DNA of 64,000 nt from CAXXXW01 sp963665555 (GCA_963665555.2 OY762308.1:2604001-2668000), one strand, 5' to 3'; positions 8,691 through 17,424 are shown, counted from the first letter of the stretch. Translations and numbers: made by a program. Notes: a model not told the origin generated them from the letters alone.

Positions 8691-9695
8691 GTGCCCTCGA
8701 AACGCCTTTGCGCGATCCTTTGCGCCGCCCTGTCTTGCGCGCCGGCGGCCGCCGCGCCGGCGGAGCCTTGCGTGGAGGAGGGCCGGACGCTCGAACTCGG
8801 CTTCTACGCCCGGTTCGCGCCGGTGAGCCATGCCGCCGATCCCGATCCCGCCTCTCCCGGCTTCGACGCGCATCGCGGCTACGAGGCCGACCTGCTGTCG
8901 GCGCTCGAAACGGTCGAGGGCGCGAACCTGTCCTTCCGGCGCCGCGGGATCGCGGCCTGGGACGGCGTCTGGCTGCTCCCGGCCGGCCCAGGGTACGACA
9001 TCGCCGGCGGCGGGATCACGATCCTCGACTCCCGGACGCGCGACGCCGCCGGGCGGACGGCGGTCGTCTTCACCTCCGGCCACATCGCGTTCCGCCAGTC
9101 GCTGCTGGTTCGCGCGGAGGACGCCGGGCGCCTCGCCCGCCACGCCGACCTGACGGAGGGGGTCCGCGTCGGCGTCCTCGCCGGCACGACGGGCGAGGCG
9201 CGCCTCCTGGAGCTGACCGGCCTCGCCGGCGCGGCCGGGGTCCTGGCCGCCGGAACGCGGGTCGAGACGCCGCGCGGCGAGGTCGTCGCCGACGGGACCG
9301 CCCGCCACTTCGTCGCGGCCGCCGGCGCGTCGCCGGAGCTTGCCGGCCGGCGGTCGCTGCGGCCGCCCGCGCCCGACATGCCGCGGGTGGTGTACGCGGC
9401 GGACGAGGCGGCGCTGGTCGCGGCGCTCGGCGACGGGCGGATCGACGCGATCGCGCGCGGCGAGATCGGCAACCTCGACGCCGCCCGCGCGCGCGGCGGC
9501 GCCTTCGCGGTGACCGCGCTCGATTCGCGGACGGAGACCGGCGGCTTCGCGCTCGCCGCCGCCGACGCGGCGCTGGCGGCGTGCCTCGACCGCTGGATCG
9601 ACCGGCTGACCGACGGCGGGCGGATCGGGTTCCGGGAGTGGATCGCGGAGCCTTCGGTCTTCGCGCGGCGCGCCCGGCTCCTGTCCGGCGAGTGA
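8691..9695 (+). CDS. Periplasmic substrate-binding protein (family 3-like)
   Basis: 334 residues from GTG 8691, preceded by GAAGGGAGG. A signal peptide is present (MPSKRLCAILCAALSCAPAAAA). The mature part begins with LELGFYARFAPVSH and has HRGYEADLLSALE, GITILDSRTRD and GVRVGVLAGTTGEARLLEL, the layout of solute-binding family 3 proteins with two alpha/beta lobes; LVAALGDGRIDAIARGEIGN matches the usual C-terminal lobe. It likely binds an amino-acid-like or carboxylate ligand. No permease or ATPase lies beside it, so it may be a receptor or enzyme-like binding protein. It heads a plus-strand run with an amidase and a creatininase-like protein. Confidence 0.8.
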   Translation: MPSKRLCAILCAALSCAPAAAAPAEPCVEEGRTLELGFYARFAPVSHAADPDPASPGFDAHRGYEADLLSALETVEGANLSFRRRGIAAWDGVWLLPAGPGYDIAGGGITILDSRTRDAAGRTAVVFTSGHIAFRQSLLVRAEDAGRLARHADLTEGVRVGVLAGTTGEARLLELTGLAGAAGVLAAGTRVETPRGEVVADGTARHFVAAAGASPELAGRRSLRPPAPDMPRVVYAADEAALVAALGDGRIDAIARGEIGNLDAARARGGAFAVTALDSRTETGGFALAAADAALAACLDRWIDRLTDGGRIGFREWIAEPSVFARRARLLSGE

Positions 9696-9822
9696 AGCCG
9701 GGCGGCGGCGACCCCCTGGGGGGCGCGGGCCGCGAAAACATCCTTGCCGCCGCCGCCGGCGCCGCTATCGTCGTTCCCCGGCAATCGACCCCGACCCCCG
9801 GGGGCGGACGGAGGGACCCGAC

Positions 9823-11109
9823 ATGGCGGAGCCGCGCGACCTGACGGCGAGGGAGGCGGCCCGGCGCGTCGCCGCCGGCGAACTGGGCGCCGAGGCGCTG
9901 ATGCGCTCCTTCCTGGAGCGCGTCGCCGAGCGCGACGAGGCCGTGCGCGCCTGGGCGCATCTCGACCCCGCGCGGGCGCTCGCGGCGGCGCGGGAGAGCG
10001 ACGCGGCCGGCAATCCGGGGCCGCTCGGCGGGCTTCCCGTCGCCGTGAAGGACATTATCGACACCGCCGACATGCCGACCCGCCACGGCTCCACCATTTA
10101 CGGGCTGAACCGCCCCAACGCCGACGCCGCCGTCGTCGCCCGGACCCGCGCGGCGGGCGGGGTCGTCATGGGCAAGACGGTGACGACGGAGTTCGCCTGG
10201 CGCAACCCCGGCCCGACCCGCAACCCCCACGACCCGGCCCACACGCCCGGCGGCTCCTCCAGCGGCTCGGCGGCGGGCGTGGCCGACGGGCAGGTCCCGC
10301 TCGCCTTCGGGACGCAGACGGCGGGATCGGTGGTCCGGCCGGCCGCCTATTGCGGCGCCGTCGGCTTCAAGCCCACGCTCGGCGCGCACGACCGCGCCGG
10401 CGTGAAGCCGCTGTCGGACTACCTCGACACGGTGGGCACGATGGCGCGCGATGTCGGCGACGTCGCCTTCTTCGACTACGCGCTGCGCGGCGAGGCGCCG
10501 CCGGACCTGGCGGCGTTCGACGGCGCGCCGCCCCGGCTCGGCGTCGTCGTCCCCTTCCGCGCGCTGGCCGACGACGACGCGCTGGCGGCGTTCGAGGCGG
10601 CGTGGCGCGCGGCGGAGCGGGCGGGCGCGGCGATCGCCGACCTCCCCTCCTCGACCGCGTTCGAGCGGCTGGGCGATGTGCACAACATCGTCATGCTCGG
10701 CGACGCCGGGCGCGCGCTGGAGTGGGAGTACGAACACCACCCGGAGCGGCTGACCCGCTTCTACCGGGAGAACATCGCGGTCGGCCGCGCCGTCTCCGAC
10801 GAGGCGCTGGCCGCCGCCAAGGCCGACGCGGACCGGGGGCGGGCGGAGCAGGAGGCGGCGCTGTTCGCCCATGCCGACGTGCTGGTCACGCTCCCCGCGC
10901 CGGGCGAGGCGCCGCGCGACCCCGGCTACACCGGCGACCCGGTGTTCAACAAGGTGTGGACGATGCTCGGCTGGCCCTGCGTGACGATCCCCTGCGGGAC
11001 CGGGGCGCGCGGCCTGCCGCTGGGCCTGCAGGTCGTGGCGCCGCCGGGCGGGGATTCGCGCGCGCTGGCGGCGGCGGCGTGGCTCGAACGCGCGCTCGCC
11101 GGATCGTGA
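9823..11109 (+). CDS. Amidase signature family amidohydrolase
   Basis: 428 residues. Hydrolyses an amide through the Ser-cisSer-Lys triad: Lys in LPVAVKDIID, cis-Ser in TPGGSSSGSAAG, and nucleophile Ser in TQTAGSVVRPAAYCG. ATG 9823 is the natural start, with a GGAGGG-type site just upstream. Full length for the family, slightly short at the C-terminus. It is not GatA: the C-terminal region is divergent and no gatC or gatB is nearby. It is followed 22 bases later by the creatininase-like gene, and the pair suggests stepwise breakdown of an amide- or ureide-like compound. The substrate is unknown. Confidence 0.92.
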   Translation: MAEPRDLTAREAARRVAAGELGAEALMRSFLERVAERDEAVRAWAHLDPARALAAARESDAAGNPGPLGGLPVAVKDIIDTADMPTRHGSTIYGLNRPNADAAVVARTRAAGGVVMGKTVTTEFAWRNPGPTRNPHDPAHTPGGSSSGSAAGVADGQVPLAFGTQTAGSVVRPAAYCGAVGFKPTLGAHDRAGVKPLSDYLDTVGTMARDVGDVAFFDYALRGEAPPDLAAFDGAPPRLGVVVPFRALADDDALAAFEAAWRAAERAGAAIADLPSSTAFERLGDVHNIVMLGDAGRALEWEYEHHPERLTRFYRENIAVGRAVSDEALAAAKADADRGRAEQEAALFAHADVLVTLPAPGEAPRDPGYTGDPVFNKVWTMLGWPCVTIPCGTGARGLPLGLQVVAPPGGDSRALAAAAWLERALAGS

Positions 11110-11131
11110 CGGAAAGGGAGGGAGGCCGCAC

Positions 11132-11884
11132 ATGCGCCTGCAAACGATGACCTCGGCGGAGGTCGAACGCCATCTCGAAAGCGTCGGCGACGGCATCCTG
11201 GTGCCGATCGGCTCGACCGAGCAGCACGGGCCGATCGGCCTGATCGGCACCGATTCGCTGTGCCCGGAGGCGATCGCCGCGCTGGCGGCGGCGCGCGCGC
11301 CGTCGATGATCGTCGGGCCGACGATCTCCGTCGGCATGGCGCAGCACCACCTTGCGTTCCCGGGGTCGATCGCGCTCCGGCCGACCACGCTGATCGCGGT
11401 GATCCGGGACTACGTAACCTCGCTGGCGCGCAACGGGTTCCGGCGGTTCTATTTCCTGAACGGCCATGGCGGGAACATCGCCACGATCGGCGCGGCCTTC
11501 GCGGAAATCTACTCCGAGGCCAGCTTCGAGCGGGACTCGAACCGGCCGCGCGTCCGCTGCAGGCGCGCCGAGTGGTTCGGCTTCCCGGAAGTGCGCGAAC
11601 TGTGCGAGGAACTGTACAAGGGCCGCGACGGGCGGCACGCCACCGCGTCGGAAATCGCGGTCACGCAATACGCCTTTCCCGAACACATCAAGCGGGCGGA
11701 GATGGCGCCGGCGCCGCCCGCGCCGCGCGGCTTCCACGACGCGGAGGACTACCGCGCCCTGTTCCCGGACGGGCGGATCGAGGCCGACAGCTTCCTCGCC
11801 AACCCCGAGGACGGCAGGCGGCTGGCGGAGGCGAGCGCCGCCCAGGTCGCCGCCGGCTTCGAGGCGTTCCTGGCGGAGGCGTGA
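11132..11884 (+). CDS. Creatininase family protein (creatinine amidohydrolase-like)
   Basis: 250 residues. Metal-dependent cyclic-amide hydrolase fold. Metal ligands are seen in IGSTEQHGPIG (Glu, His), GTDS (Asp) and NGHGGN (His). The later Glu is in HATASEIAVTQY, where true creatininases usually have an HAGExET-type motif, so this is a divergent branch. It lies between the amidase and a cytochrome b gene, and probably shares their transcript. The specific substrate is unknown; creatinine itself is not implied. Confidence 0.9.
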   Translation: MRLQTMTSAEVERHLESVGDGILVPIGSTEQHGPIGLIGTDSLCPEAIAALAAARAPSMIVGPTISVGMAQHHLAFPGSIALRPTTLIAVIRDYVTSLARNGFRRFYFLNGHGGNIATIGAAFAEIYSEASFERDSNRPRVRCRRAEWFGFPEVRELCEELYKGRDGRHATASEIAVTQYAFPEHIKRAEMAPAPPAPRGFHDAEDYRALFPDGRIEADSFLANPEDGRRLAEASAAQVAAGFEAFLAEA

Positions 11885-11889
11885 GCGCG

Positions 11890-12591
11890 ATGGCCGGGGA
11901 GCGGGAGCCGGAGGAGGGGGCGGGCGGCGCCCCGGAGCGCGAGATCGAGGTCTGGGACCTGCCGGTCCGCCTGTTCCACTGGCTGCTGGTGCTGTGCCTG
12001 GTCGGCGCCGTCGGGAGCGCCTTGAACGAGGAGCTGGAAATCCACGAGCGTTTCGGCGTCGCCATCCTGGTCCTGCTGGTCTTCCGCGTGCTGTGGGGGT
12101 TCCTCGGCGGCGAGCACGCGCGGTTCGCCGCCTTCGTCCGGGGGCCGGCGGCGGCGCTCGCCTATCTGCGCCGGCTGCGCGGCGGCGGCGCGGCGGCGGA
12201 GCCGGGGCACAACCCGCTCGGCGGCTGGAGCGTGCTGGCGATGCTGGCTGTGCTCGCGGTCCAGGCCGGGCTGGGCCTGTTCGCGACCGACGACATCCTG
12301 TTCGACGGGCCGCTCGCCTGGCGGGTCTCGACGGAGGAGTCGCGCTTCCTGACCTCGCTGCACCACCTCAACCTTTGGGCGGTGGGCGGGCTGGTCGCGC
12401 TGCACCTGGCCGCCGTGCTGTCCTATTTCGTGCTGTTCCGCAAGAACCTGGTCCGCCCGATGGTGACCGGCCGGACGAAGGTCCCGCCCGCCGCCGCGCC
12501 GGCGCGAACCCGGCCGGGGCCGGTCTGGCGCGCGGCGCTGCTGCTGGCGCTGTCGGCGGCGCTGGTGCTCGGCCTCGTCTACGGCCTCTAG
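11890..12591 (+). CDS. Cytochrome b561 family membrane protein
   Basis: 233 residues. A di-heme b-type cytochrome of the inner membrane. Four core helices are visible with VRLFHWLLVLCLVGAVGS (His in FHW), a second helix with VLLVFRVLWGFLGG, a third with LAMLAVLAVQAGLGL and a fourth containing LHHLNLWAVGGLVALHLAAVL, where the His residues can ligate heme. An extra C-terminal helix follows. The start could be GTG 11881, overlapping the previous stop, or ATG 11890. A GGAGG at 11875-11879 is too close to the GTG, so ATG is preferred. No cytochrome c partner is adjacent. Confidence 0.88.
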   Translation: MAGEREPEEGAGGAPEREIEVWDLPVRLFHWLLVLCLVGAVGSALNEELEIHERFGVAILVLLVFRVLWGFLGGEHARFAAFVRGPAAALAYLRRLRGGGAAAEPGHNPLGGWSVLAMLAVLAVQAGLGLFATDDILFDGPLAWRVSTEESRFLTSLHHLNLWAVGGLVALHLAAVLSYFVLFRKNLVRPMVTGRTKVPPAAAPARTRPGPVWRAALLLALSAALVLGLVYGL

Positions 12592-12658
12592 CCCGGTTCC
12601 GCCCCGGCCCGGAACCGCGGTAAGCTCCCCGCCCCAAGGCGGAACGGAGCGTTCGGGC

Positions 12659-13078
12659 ATGGCGTACTGGCTGTTCAAATCCGAGCCGGGAGCCTGGTCG
12701 TGGGACGACCAGGTCGCGGCGGGCGCGGCCGGGGCCGAATGGGACGGCGTGCGCAACCACCAGGCCGCCAACAACATGAAGGCGATGCGGATCGGCGACC
12801 TCGGCTTCTTCTACCACTCGGTCGACCAGAAGCGGATCGTCGGGATCGTCGAGGTGACGGCCGAGTACTACCCGGACCCGACGGACAAGTCGGGCCGGTT
12901 CGGCATGGTGGACGTAAAGGCGGTCCGCCCGCTGCCCCGCCCGGTGACGCTGGCCGAGATCAAGGCCGACGAGCGGCTCGACGGCTTCGCGCTGGCGCGC
13001 CAGTCCCGGCTCTCGGTCGTCCCGGTGAGCGAGGCGCAGTGGCGCGTCCTCCTCTCCATGGCCGGCGACGCCGGCTGA
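12659..13078 (+). CDS. EVE domain protein
   Basis: 139 residues. Typical EVE (PUA-like) protein that may bind modified bases in DNA or RNA. Motifs visible are YWLFKSEPGAWSWDDQ, WDGVRNHQAANNMKAM, IGDLGFFYHSVDQKRIVGI and YPDPTDKSGRFGMVDV, matching the family along its whole length. It is the same length as stand-alone bacterial members. It stands between the cytochrome b561 gene and gapR in the same direction. Confidence 0.93.
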   Translation: MAYWLFKSEPGAWSWDDQVAAGAAGAEWDGVRNHQAANNMKAMRIGDLGFFYHSVDQKRIVGIVEVTAEYYPDPTDKSGRFGMVDVKAVRPLPRPVTLAEIKADERLDGFALARQSRLSVVPVSEAQWRVLLSMAGDAG

Positions 13079-13169
13079 ACCCGCCCGCCGAACGCTCGCG
13101 CCGCCGCTTGCCGGGGCGGGGCGGCGGCATTATGGTCGCGGCCCTTGCGCGGGCCGGGGAGGACGGAGC

Positions 13170-13415
13170 ATGGCCGAGGCGGGCGGCATCGCGGGAGCCC
13201 AGTTGCGTTCGCTGATCGAGCGGATCGAGCGGCTGGAGGAGGAGAAGGCGGCGACGATGGGCGACATCCGCGAGGTCTACGCCGAGGCCAAGGGCCACGG
13301 TTTCGACGTCAAGACGATCCGCCAGATCGTCCGCCTCAGGAAGATGGACCGCGACGACCGCCGCGAGCAGGAGGAGCTCCTGGAGCTCTACCAAGCCGCC
13401 ATCGGCATGGAGTAG
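13170..13415 (+). CDS. gapR: GapR family nucleoid-associated protein (DUF2312)
   Basis: 81 residues. GapR in Caulobacter is a small alphaproteobacterial protein that clamps overtwisted AT-rich DNA and aids replication. The sequence has the family coiled-coil RSLIERIERLEEEKAATMGD followed by IREVYAEAKGHGFDVKTIRQ and IVRLRKMDRDDRREQEELLE, diagnostic of DUF2312. It is slightly shorter at the N-terminus than the 89-residue Caulobacter protein. It sits 54 bases ahead of hisS. This gene is one of the markers used here for alphaproteobacterial origin. Confidence 0.93.
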   Translation: MAEAGGIAGAQLRSLIERIERLEEEKAATMGDIREVYAEAKGHGFDVKTIRQIVRLRKMDRDDRREQEELLELYQAAIGME

Positions 13416-13469
13416 CCGCCGCGCCGGCCCCCGGCCGCGCCCCCGAACCCCCCTTCCCCGCGAGGCCGC

Positions 13470-14816
13470 ATGTCGCGAACCGGGACATCGAAGGAGAGGC
13501 TGCGCCCCATAAGCGGCTTCCCCGAATGGACGCCGGAATACCGGGCCGTCGAACTGGAATGGATCGACCGGCTGCGCGCGGTGTTCGAGAGCTACGGCTT
13601 CGCGTCGATCGAGCCGCGCTCGGTCGAGCCGGTGGAGGTGCTGCTGAAGCAGGGCGACACCGACAAGGAAATCTACGCCATCGGCCGGCTGGCCGCCGAT
13701 CCGGGAGACCGGCCGGAGCCGGCCTACGGCCTGCACTACGACATGACCGTGCCGATGGCGCGCTATGTGGCGGCGAACCTGAACCGCCTCTCCTTCCCCT
13801 TCAAGCGCTACCAGATCCAGAAGGCCTGGCGCGGCGAGCGGCCGCAGGAGGGGCGCTTCCGCGAGTTCCTGCAATGCGACATCGACGTGGTGGACACGCG
13901 CGAACTCCCGCTCCATTTCGACGCCGAAATTCCCGCGATCATGCGCGAGGCGATGGCGGCGATCGGCGCCGGGCCGGTGGTCACGCGCATCTCCAACCGC
14001 AAGGTGCTGGAAGGGTTTTACGCCGGCCTCGGCGTCGCCGACACCGCGAACGCCATCCGGATCGTGGACAAGCTCGACAAGGCCGGCCCGGACGGCGTGG
14101 GCGCGATGCTGTCGGCGGAGCTCGGGCTCGACGGGGCGACGATCGGCCGGATGCTGGCGCTGGCGGAAATCTCCGGCGCCGACGCCTCGGTCGTCGAACG
14201 CGCGCGCGCGCTCGGCGTGGAGTCGGAGCTGCTGGAGCGCGGGCTGGACGAGCTCGGATTCGTCATGGCCGAACTGTCGCGCTTCCCGGAGGGCGAGTTC
14301 GTCGCCGACCTGTCGATCGCCCGCGGCCTCGCCTACTACACGGGCACGGTGTACGAGGCGAAATTCGCCGATTTCCCCGATTTCCCGACGATCTGCGGCG
14401 GCGGGCGCTACGACGACCTGGTGGGCGGCCTGATCGCGCGGCGGATGCCCGGCATCGGCATTTCCATCGGGCTCACCCGCGTCTTCGCCAAGCTGGTCGC
14501 CGAGGGGCGGATCGCGCCCGGCCGCAAGGCGCCGACCGACATCCTGGTCGTGCACACGCGCGGCGCGCCCTACCGGACGGTGCGCGAAACGGCGGACGCG
14601 CTGCGCCGGCGCGGCTTCCGGGTCGAGCAGTACCACGAGGACCGCAAGCTGAACGCCCAGTTGAAATACGCCTCCGAGAAGGGGATTCCGTGGATCTGGT
14701 TCCCGCCGGCGGAGGAGGGCGGCCGCCACGAGGTCAAGAACTCGGAGACCCGGGAGCAGGTCCCGGCGGACCCCGCGGCCTGGACGCCCGCCGGCCCGCC
14801 CGGCCGGGAGTCCTGA
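13470..14816 (+). CDS. hisS: Histidyl-tRNA synthetase
   Basis: 448 residues. Charges tRNA-His. Class II motifs are in order: motif 1 around FESYGFASIEPRSVEPVEVL, motif 2 KRYQIQKAWRGERPQEGRFREF (read in two parts), the His-specific ARGLAYYTGTVYEAKF, and motif 3 GIGISIGLTRVF. The C-terminal anticodon-binding domain has DILVVHTRGAPYRTVRETAD. Full length. Just before its stop the frame is Pro/Ala-rich. The next gene, a phosphatase, begins within 2-50 bases of the stop, suggesting coupling. Confidence 0.96.
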   Translation: MSRTGTSKERLRPISGFPEWTPEYRAVELEWIDRLRAVFESYGFASIEPRSVEPVEVLLKQGDTDKEIYAIGRLAADPGDRPEPAYGLHYDMTVPMARYVAANLNRLSFPFKRYQIQKAWRGERPQEGRFREFLQCDIDVVDTRELPLHFDAEIPAIMREAMAAIGAGPVVTRISNRKVLEGFYAGLGVADTANAIRIVDKLDKAGPDGVGAMLSAELGLDGATIGRMLALAEISGADASVVERARALGVESELLERGLDELGFVMAELSRFPEGEFVADLSIARGLAYYTGTVYEAKFADFPDFPTICGGGRYDDLVGGLIARRMPGIGISIGLTRVFAKLVAEGRIAPGRKAPTDILVVHTRGAPYRTVRETADALRRRGFRVEQYHEDRKLNAQLKYASEKGIPWIWFPPAEEGGRHEVKNSETREQVPADPAAWTPAGPPGRES

Positions 14817-14865
14817 CCTGTCCGCCGCGTCCTTCCTGCTGGGCCGCGCCTACCACTGGCGGCGG

Positions 14866-15408
14866 GTGGACGACGGCCTCTACCGCTCCGCGCAGATGTA
14901 CGGCGGCCACACCGCGCCGCTGGCGGCAAGGCACGGCATCGCCTGCGTCGTCAACCTGCGCGGGGCGAACCCGGACTCGACATGGTACGGGCCGGAGCGC
15001 GCCGCCTGCGCGGCGCTGGGCATCGTCCATCTCGACCGGCCGCTGCATTCGCGCCGCCTGCCGGAGGCGGCCGCGCTCGCCGCGTTGCTGGAGGCTTACG
15101 ACACGGCGCCGCGCCCGGTGCTGGCGAAGTGTTCCGGCGGGGCGGACCGGGCCGGGCTGGCTTCGGCGCTGTGGCTGCTGCACCGGGGCGGCGCGGACGC
15201 GCTGGCGGCGGCGCGGCGGCAGCTGGCGTTCCTGCCCCACCTGCACCTGCCCCGCCGCCACCAGCGCTGGATCCGCCGCCTGCCGGAGTTCTACGCCGCC
15301 GACGCGGCGGGCGCGCCGCTCGCCGCCTGGATCGACGCCCGCTACCGCCCCGACCGCTTCGCCGCCTGGCTGGAGTCGCGCGGCCTCGACGGAACCTGGC
15401 GGCGGTAG
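14866..15408 (+). CDS. Tyrosine/dual-specificity phosphatase-like protein
   Basis: 180 residues if started at GTG 14866. The P-loop Cys-X5-Arg is CSGGADR (C89, R95), followed by AGLASALWLLHRGG. A Lys replaces the usual His before the Cys (AKCSGG). The upstream frame reads SFLLGRAYHWRRVDDGLYRS, which looks like genuine family sequence (a basic segment before DGLYRSAQ). Translation therefore may begin at a CTG at 14818, one base after the hisS stop. No ATG is available in that stretch. It is presumably co-expressed with hisS. Substrate unknown; this branch is common in Proteobacteria as a cytoplasmic phosphatase. Confidence 0.82.
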   Translation: MDDGLYRSAQMYGGHTAPLAARHGIACVVNLRGANPDSTWYGPERAACAALGIVHLDRPLHSRRLPEAAALAALLEAYDTAPRPVLAKCSGGADRAGLASALWLLHRGGADALAAARRQLAFLPHLHLPRRHQRWIRRLPEFYAADAAGAPLAAWIDARYRPDRFAAWLESRGLDGTWRR

Positions 15409-15448
15409 GGACGGCGTATTGCACGGTGTAGGGACTTCAAGGGAACTT

Positions 15449-16360
15449 CTACTTCATAAACGCGCGCCCAAGATGGTTTTCCACGATTTTTACGACGGGC
15501 GTGCCGGTGAACGTGTGCATTGTCGAATGAAACACGGAGAGAACGGAATCCCGAAGACGCGGATCGGCCTCCAGTTCGAGGACCTTCAGCCCACGCGCCT
15601 CGACCTCGCTTCGCGGGATGTGCCGGGCGTGGCTCTTGAAGCGTTTACGGTCCGCGAGCCATTCCGAAACCGATTCCGCTCTCCGCGAACGATCTTCCAT
15701 GCCGCCGAACATGTATGTTTCGAGCCACGTCTTCACAAGTTCCTTCGACATGGCAAGCGTCGATTCGCACTGCTCGACAAGGTCGGGACCGTACTGCTCG
15801 AGCATCGGCAGCCAGGCCGACAGCACGGCCGGATCCGCGCATTCCCGTTTCGCGCGGTCGAACTGGTCCAGCACCGCCTGGGCCGGAACCATCCTCACGC
15901 CCAGCGGCGTCGGGAGCACCAGTTGGGGGTCGGTGGGGCCGAGAAACGAGTGCTCGCCGAGCACGATCCCGTCGGCCGCGCACGCGATCATGGTCGCCGC
16001 CGACATCGCCAGTTGCGGGACGATGACGCGCACATCGGAAAAACGCGACCGGATATAGGACACGATCGCCTCGGCCGCCTCCGGGGAACCGCCGGGGCTG
16101 TGCAAAATCAGGTCGAGACCGTCGTTTCCAAGACCGTGGCAGACTTCCATGAAAGCCTGCATGTCCTCGTCGCCGATCGAAACGCTTGCCGGCGGCGCGT
16201 CCGTCTTTTGCAGCCAGCCCGACGCGTAGAGAATGACGTTGCGGCCGGTCCGCCCGTGGAGGTCCGCGAGGTATTTTCGGCGCACGCCATCGAAGTCCGG
16301 CGGCTGCCCCGGCTTCAGACCGCGATGGAGTTCCGCCAGGATCTCGCTCCAAATCGGCAT
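15449..16360 (-). CDS. SDH family Clp-fold serine proteinase
   Basis: 303 residues, full length for the serine dehydrogenase proteinase (SDH, SppA/ClpP-like) family. The oxyanion region is LDLILHSPGGSPEAAEAIVS. The likely nucleophile is Ser in LAMSAATMIACAADGIVLGE, followed by HSFLGPTDPQL. No signal peptide or membrane segment is evident, so it is probably cytoplasmic. The C-terminal half has an alpha-helical segment and the basic HARHIPRSEVEARGLKVLEL. Base composition is lower in GC than the flanks, hinting at acquisition. It follows a 70-codon gene by 27 bases on the same strand. The biological role of the family is poorly known. Confidence 0.87.
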   Translation of the reverse strand: MPIWSEILAELHRGLKPGQPPDFDGVRRKYLADLHGRTGRNVILYASGWLQKTDAPPASVSIGDEDMQAFMEVCHGLGNDGLDLILHSPGGSPEAAEAIVSYIRSRFSDVRVIVPQLAMSAATMIACAADGIVLGEHSFLGPTDPQLVLPTPLGVRMVPAQAVLDQFDRAKRECADPAVLSAWLPMLEQYGPDLVEQCESTLAMSKELVKTWLETYMFGGMEDRSRRAESVSEWLADRKRFKSHARHIPRSEVEARGLKVLELEADPRLRDSVLSVFHSTMHTFTGTPVVKIVENHLGRAFMK

Positions 16361-16387
16361 CCCGGCGCAACCCCGCGCGTTCCGCGT

Positions 16388-16600
16388 TTACCGAATGCCG
16401 GAGGAGTCCGCGGTCGCCGCGCGTCCGGGCGTTTTCGTGGCCGCGCGGTATGTGTCGAGGCCCCGGTCCTTTTCGCGCCAGTCTCCGTAAACCTCCATGA
16501 ACTCGCGGACGCCCGGCCGGGCAAGCGCCGCCTCGAGCAGTTCGTCGCGCGCCCGCGCGCGTTCGGAACCCGGTTTTCCCTCGTCGGTCTTGCGCGCCAT
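16388..16600 (-). CDS. Small hypothetical protein upstream of the SDH proteinase
   Basis: 70 residues. Charged and Arg-rich, MARKTDEGKPGSERARARDE, with a predicted helix through LLEAALARPGVREFMEVYGD and a Thr/Ala-rich tail. There is a good GAGGAACGGAAG ribosome site before ATG 16600, and the ORF ends in TAA. No domain is recognised. It shares direction and close spacing with the SDH proteinase gene and may be its partner or substrate. That link is inference from position only. Confidence 0.65.
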   Translation of the reverse strand: MARKTDEGKPGSERARARDELLEAALARPGVREFMEVYGDWREKDRGLDTYRAATKTPGRAATADSSGIR

Positions 16601-16623
16601 CTTCCGTTCCTCCCCGTCGTTCG

Positions 16624-17424
16624 CTATCGGCTTCCGCGGTGGGCCAGGAGGTGTTTCAGCAGGGCGTCGGTGAAGGCGACCGGCTGTTCGATGTTCGAGA
16701 GGTGCGCGGCGCGGGGGATGATTTCGAGGACCGCGCCGGGGATGGCGTCGGCGATCTCGCGCGCCTGTTCCGGCGTCGTGCCGGTGTCCTCCTCGCCGCA
16801 GACCACAAGCGACGGCTTGTCGATCGAGGGGTTGGTCGGGCGCATGTCCATCGCCGCGATCGCGCGCCCGCAGGCGACGAAGCCGGCGACCGGCGTGGAC
16901 AGGATCGCCTGGCGCACCTTCTCCACCTCGTCGGGGATGCGGGCCTGGCCCGGCTTGGTGAACCAGCGGTCGATCGTCGAGTCGACCACCGCCGCCATGC
17001 CGCCCTCCGTCACGGTTGCGATGCGCTGCGCCCACACGTCCTTGGCCGGCATGAAGGCGGCGCTGTCGGCGATGGCAAGCGAGCGCACGAGGTCCGGGTG
17101 GCGGACGCCCATGCACTGCGCCACCATGCCGCCCTTCGACAGGCCGCAGAGATGGACCGGGCCGAGGCCGAGATGCCCGATCAGCGCCGCCGCGTCGTCG
17201 GCCAGCAGTTCGATCGTGTACGGCCCCTCCGGCGCGTCGGACCGGCCGTGGCCCCGGCTGTCGTAGCGCACGACCTTGAAGCCCTCCATCTCCAGCGGCT
17301 CGACCTGGAGGTCCCACATCGAGAGGTTGGACGCCAGCGAGTTGGAGAACAGCACCGGCTCCCCGTCGCCGGGGCCGGCGACCTCGTAGTACAGGCTCGC
17401 GCCGTTTACGGACAGTTCGGGCAT
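16624..17424 (-). CDS. Alpha/beta hydrolase, 3-oxoadipate enol-lactonase-like
   Basis: 266 residues from ATG 17424. Catalytic elements: nucleophile elbow CGLSKGGMVAQ (Ser), Asp in VVCGEEDTGTTPEQ, and His in IIPRAAHLSNIEQP. The segment SNSLASNLSMWDLQVEPLE and YDSRGHGRSDAPEG match PcaD-like lactonases closely. No other beta-ketoadipate genes are near, so the actual substrate is open. It is divergent from the first toxin-antitoxin pair. Start chosen by homologous beginning MPELSVNGASLYYEV; upstream in-frame sequence is basic and low in similarity. Confidence 0.9.
   Translation of the reverse strand: MPELSVNGASLYYEVAGPGDGEPVLFSNSLASNLSMWDLQVEPLEMEGFKVVRYDSRGHGRSDAPEGPYTIELLADDAAALIGHLGLGPVHLCGLSKGGMVAQCMGVRHPDLVRSLAIADSAAFMPAKDVWAQRIATVTEGGMAAVVDSTIDRWFTKPGQARIPDEVEKVRQAILSTPVAGFVACGRAIAAMDMRPTNPSIDKPSLVVCGEEDTGTTPEQAREIADAIPGAVLEIIPRAAHLSNIEQPVAFTDALLKHLLAHRGSR

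Noticed and set aside
9823..11109. GatA of the amidotransferase
   Set aside because: No gatB or gatC is next to it, and the C-terminal part does not fit.
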